Assembly (NCBI GenBank): GCA_024244705.1
Contig: JAAEOK010000033.1
Location: 146,534-210,533, forward strand
Direction of reading: 5' to 3'
Length of the DNA stretch: 64,000 nucleotides
Source: Alphaproteobacteria bacterium
GTDB lineage: Bacteria > Pseudomonadota > Alphaproteobacteria > JAAEOK01
Part shown: positions 62,776-64,000 of the stretch, in pieces
How the letters are laid out: every line of letters begins with the position of its first letter
Numbering within the stretch: the stretch's first letter is position 1
The notes under the pieces: generated by a model
Told to the model about the DNA's origin: nothing
Seen by the model: only the letters and a program-made list of their open reading frames with translations
Database searches by the model: none
Position numbers and translations under genes: made by a program

Positions 62776-63282
62776 TCAGCCCTGAACTAGCCAAACCATT
62801 GCAAACAGATACAGACTTGCCGCCAGAACGCTGGCGAAAGTCCGAACGCTGTTCCAAAAGGTCCAGTCGGGCAGATAGCGCGTATTCCAGAAATCCAACG
62901 CCACTTCCGACGTGAAATCCATGCCCTCCAGAAGCTTGTTCAGAGGGACGTTAAAAACCACCGTCACGCCAAACACACCGACGAGATAGAGACCGGCGGC
63001 AAGCATGATCAGCATCGCGGCGGGCCCTGTCAGGTTCACATAGGTGTACCCGATGATCACAATAGAGACGGCGGCCATACCCATGAAAAGCGTCATGAAC
63101 ACCCATTTGAAGACCTCGCGGTTGATCACTTGCATGACCTCGATGCCGCCCGGGGAATTCGCTGTGTCGAGAGAGCGCATGATGAAGTCTGAGAACGCGA
63201 GGAAGACGCCTCCGACCAACGCGAACGCGATGATGGAGAACTGACAGAGAAATAAGAACCAGGTCGACATTTCGCGCAACAT
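62776..63282 (-). CDS. DUF1772-like membrane protein
   Basis: This 168-aa protein has four hydrophobic segments and the features of DUF1772/anthrone-oxygenase-like proteins: GGVFLAFSDFIMRSL, VMQVINREVFKWVFM and VFNVPLNKLLEGMD plus FWNTRYLPDWTFWNSVRTF. ATG 63282 is used, with 63270 as alternative. It lies 82 nt after the NmrA-type gene on the same strand. The 216-bp gap downstream (62560-62775) shows no gene. Confidence 0.82.
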   Translation of the reverse strand: MLREMSTWFLFLCQFSIIAFALVGGVFLAFSDFIMRSLDTANSPGGIEVMQVINREVFKWVFMTLFMGMAAVSIVIIGYTYVNLTGPAAMLIMLAAGLYLVGVFGVTVVFNVPLNKLLEGMDFTSEVALDFWNTRYLPDWTFWNSVRTFASVLAASLYLFAMVWLVQG

Positions 63283-63364
63283 TCTGAATCGGCCACGTGG
63301 GCCGGGTTGAGAGATGGGGCGGCGGCGCAGAGAACCAGCTCTTTCGGTCGCCGCCCCGGCGTTC

Positions 63365-64000
63365 TTATGCAGCTTCGCTCCAGGCGCCCGACGCTGCGGC
63401 GGCACGACAGAAATCCGCGAAGTCGCGCGGCTTTCGGTCGAGGGCTCGCTGCACTCCGTCACTGAGATACTCGTTGCGTCCGTCCAGCGTTTCGCGGCAG
63501 ATGCCGGTGAGGACATCTGCAATGAGCTCCCCGCCGATCTCGGTCATGGACGCGTGAAACTGATCGAAGGTGATCGGGATGTACCGAACCGGTCGGCCCG
63601 TGGCAGCCGAGAGTTCCGCAGCGGCTTCATCGAAGCTCAGCAGCCGCGGCCCGGTGACTTCGTAGAGTTGGCCGGAATGGCACTCCTCGGTCAGCGCGGC
63701 GACAGCCACATCGGCGATGTCGTCGACATCGATTATCGGCTCACGGACGTCTCCGGCAGGTAGTGTGACCATGCCATCGAGAACCGGATCGCGGAGATAG
63801 CCCTCGCTGAAGTTCTGGGCGAACCAGGACGCGCGGACCAGCGTGTAGTCCAGACCGCAGGTCTTCACGATGTTCTCGCAGTTCTGGGCATTCGTTTCGC
63901 CGCGACCCGAGAGCAGAACCAGCCGCTTGACGCCGGCCTCGGCTGCGACTTTCGTCAGCGCCGCGATCTTCTCCGATGCGCCCGGAAAGGCCAGATCGGG
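63365..64000 (-). CDS. NmrA-like NAD(P)-binding oxidoreductase, 5' end outside window
   Basis: The frame runs 211 codons from the window edge to a stop at 63365. Content such as VKRLVLLSGRGETNAQNCEN, YTLVRASWFAQNFSEG, EPIIDVDDIADVAVAAL and GQLYEVTGPRLLSFDEAAAE is typical of NmrA/atypical SDR proteins of the quinone-reductase-2 type. The N-terminal nucleotide-binding motif is outside the window. It forms a likely operon with the DUF1772 gene. Confidence 0.88.
   Translation of the reverse strand, partial: PDLAFPGASEKIAALTKVAAEAGVKRLVLLSGRGETNAQNCENIVKTCGLDYTLVRASWFAQNFSEGYLRDPVLDGMVTLPAGDVREPIIDVDDIADVAVAALTEECHSGQLYEVTGPRLLSFDEAAAELSAATGRPVRYIPITFDQFHASMTEIGGELIADVLTGICRETLDGRNEYLSDGVQRALDRKPRDFADFCRAAAASGAWSEAA

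Noticed and set aside
1-64000. tRNA, rRNA, riboswitch or replication origin
   Set aside because: Reading the gaps between genes showed no cloverleaf with TTCGA loop, no rRNA sequence, no DnaA-box cluster and no riboswitch pattern I recognise.

Overview
The window reads as chromosome of a high-GC alphaproteobacterium. The support is a four-subunit sarcosine oxidase operon (soxBDAG), TPR-glycosyltransferase proteins, S-formylglutathione hydrolase, many GTG starts and strongly GC-biased third positions. The order cannot be fixed from the sequence. Most of it is ordinary metabolism and transport, but two clearly foreign modules interrupt it, and one operon has an unusual combination of enzymes around a RiPP-like small protein.

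Layout: 1-3.8 kb holds a cut EamA exporter, a TetR regulator divergent from an AhpD-like/PPOX pair, and a small secreted repeat protein. 4.08-10.80 kb is one forward operon: nitrilase-family amidase, Orn/Lys/Arg-type PLP decarboxylase, ATP-grasp ligase, C45 autoproteolytic acyltransferase/amidase, and a 106-aa protein resembling the nitrile-hydratase-like leader peptide (NHLP) family. This is the best candidate for an undescribed pathway. 10.87-13.14 kb has a methyltransferase, a periplasmic protein and an alpha/beta hydrolase. At 13.14-15.33 kb an AT-rich 2.2-kb element carries a dCTP/dCMP-deaminase defence gene (AvcD/DCD type), a 57-aa ORF and a structured leader. It is bracketed by a perfect 42-bp direct repeat that duplicates the first 14 codons of the neighbouring hydrolase.

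15.4-20.7 kb is soxBDAG. 20.9-26.9 kb has a DUF123 protein, an AAA ATPase, a large membrane protein, a thioesterase, a DyP peroxidase and a class III cyclase. 27.0-35.6 kb has two converging RND efflux operons, one with an in-frame amber stop in its adaptor gene. 35.8-40.1 kb holds a VOC protein, a decayed copy of a TPR-glycosyltransferase 3' end, an AhpD-like gene, the intact TPR-glycosyltransferase and a FAD oxidoreductase. 40.3-49.5 kb has a SPOR lipoprotein, MFS transporter, S-formylglutathione hydrolase, a lipoprotein hydrolase, an orphan histidine kinase, an EgtD-like protein with an altered SAM motif, an SDR and a zinc alcohol dehydrogenase.

At 49493-51819 there is a complete IS1595-type transposon with imperfect 22-bp ends and an 8-bp CATAAAAA target duplication. 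It contains an internally deleted transposase and a type II-like restriction-modification pair as passenger. 51.8-62.6 kb returns to core genes: Bax inhibitor-1, a second TPR-glycosyltransferase, the ybbA/ybbP-tesA locus, LysR with a divergent BBE-type FAD oxidase, and a kinesin-light-chain-like TPR protein. The right edge has a DUF1772 protein and a cut NmrA-type oxidoreductase. No rRNA, tRNA or CRISPR array was found.
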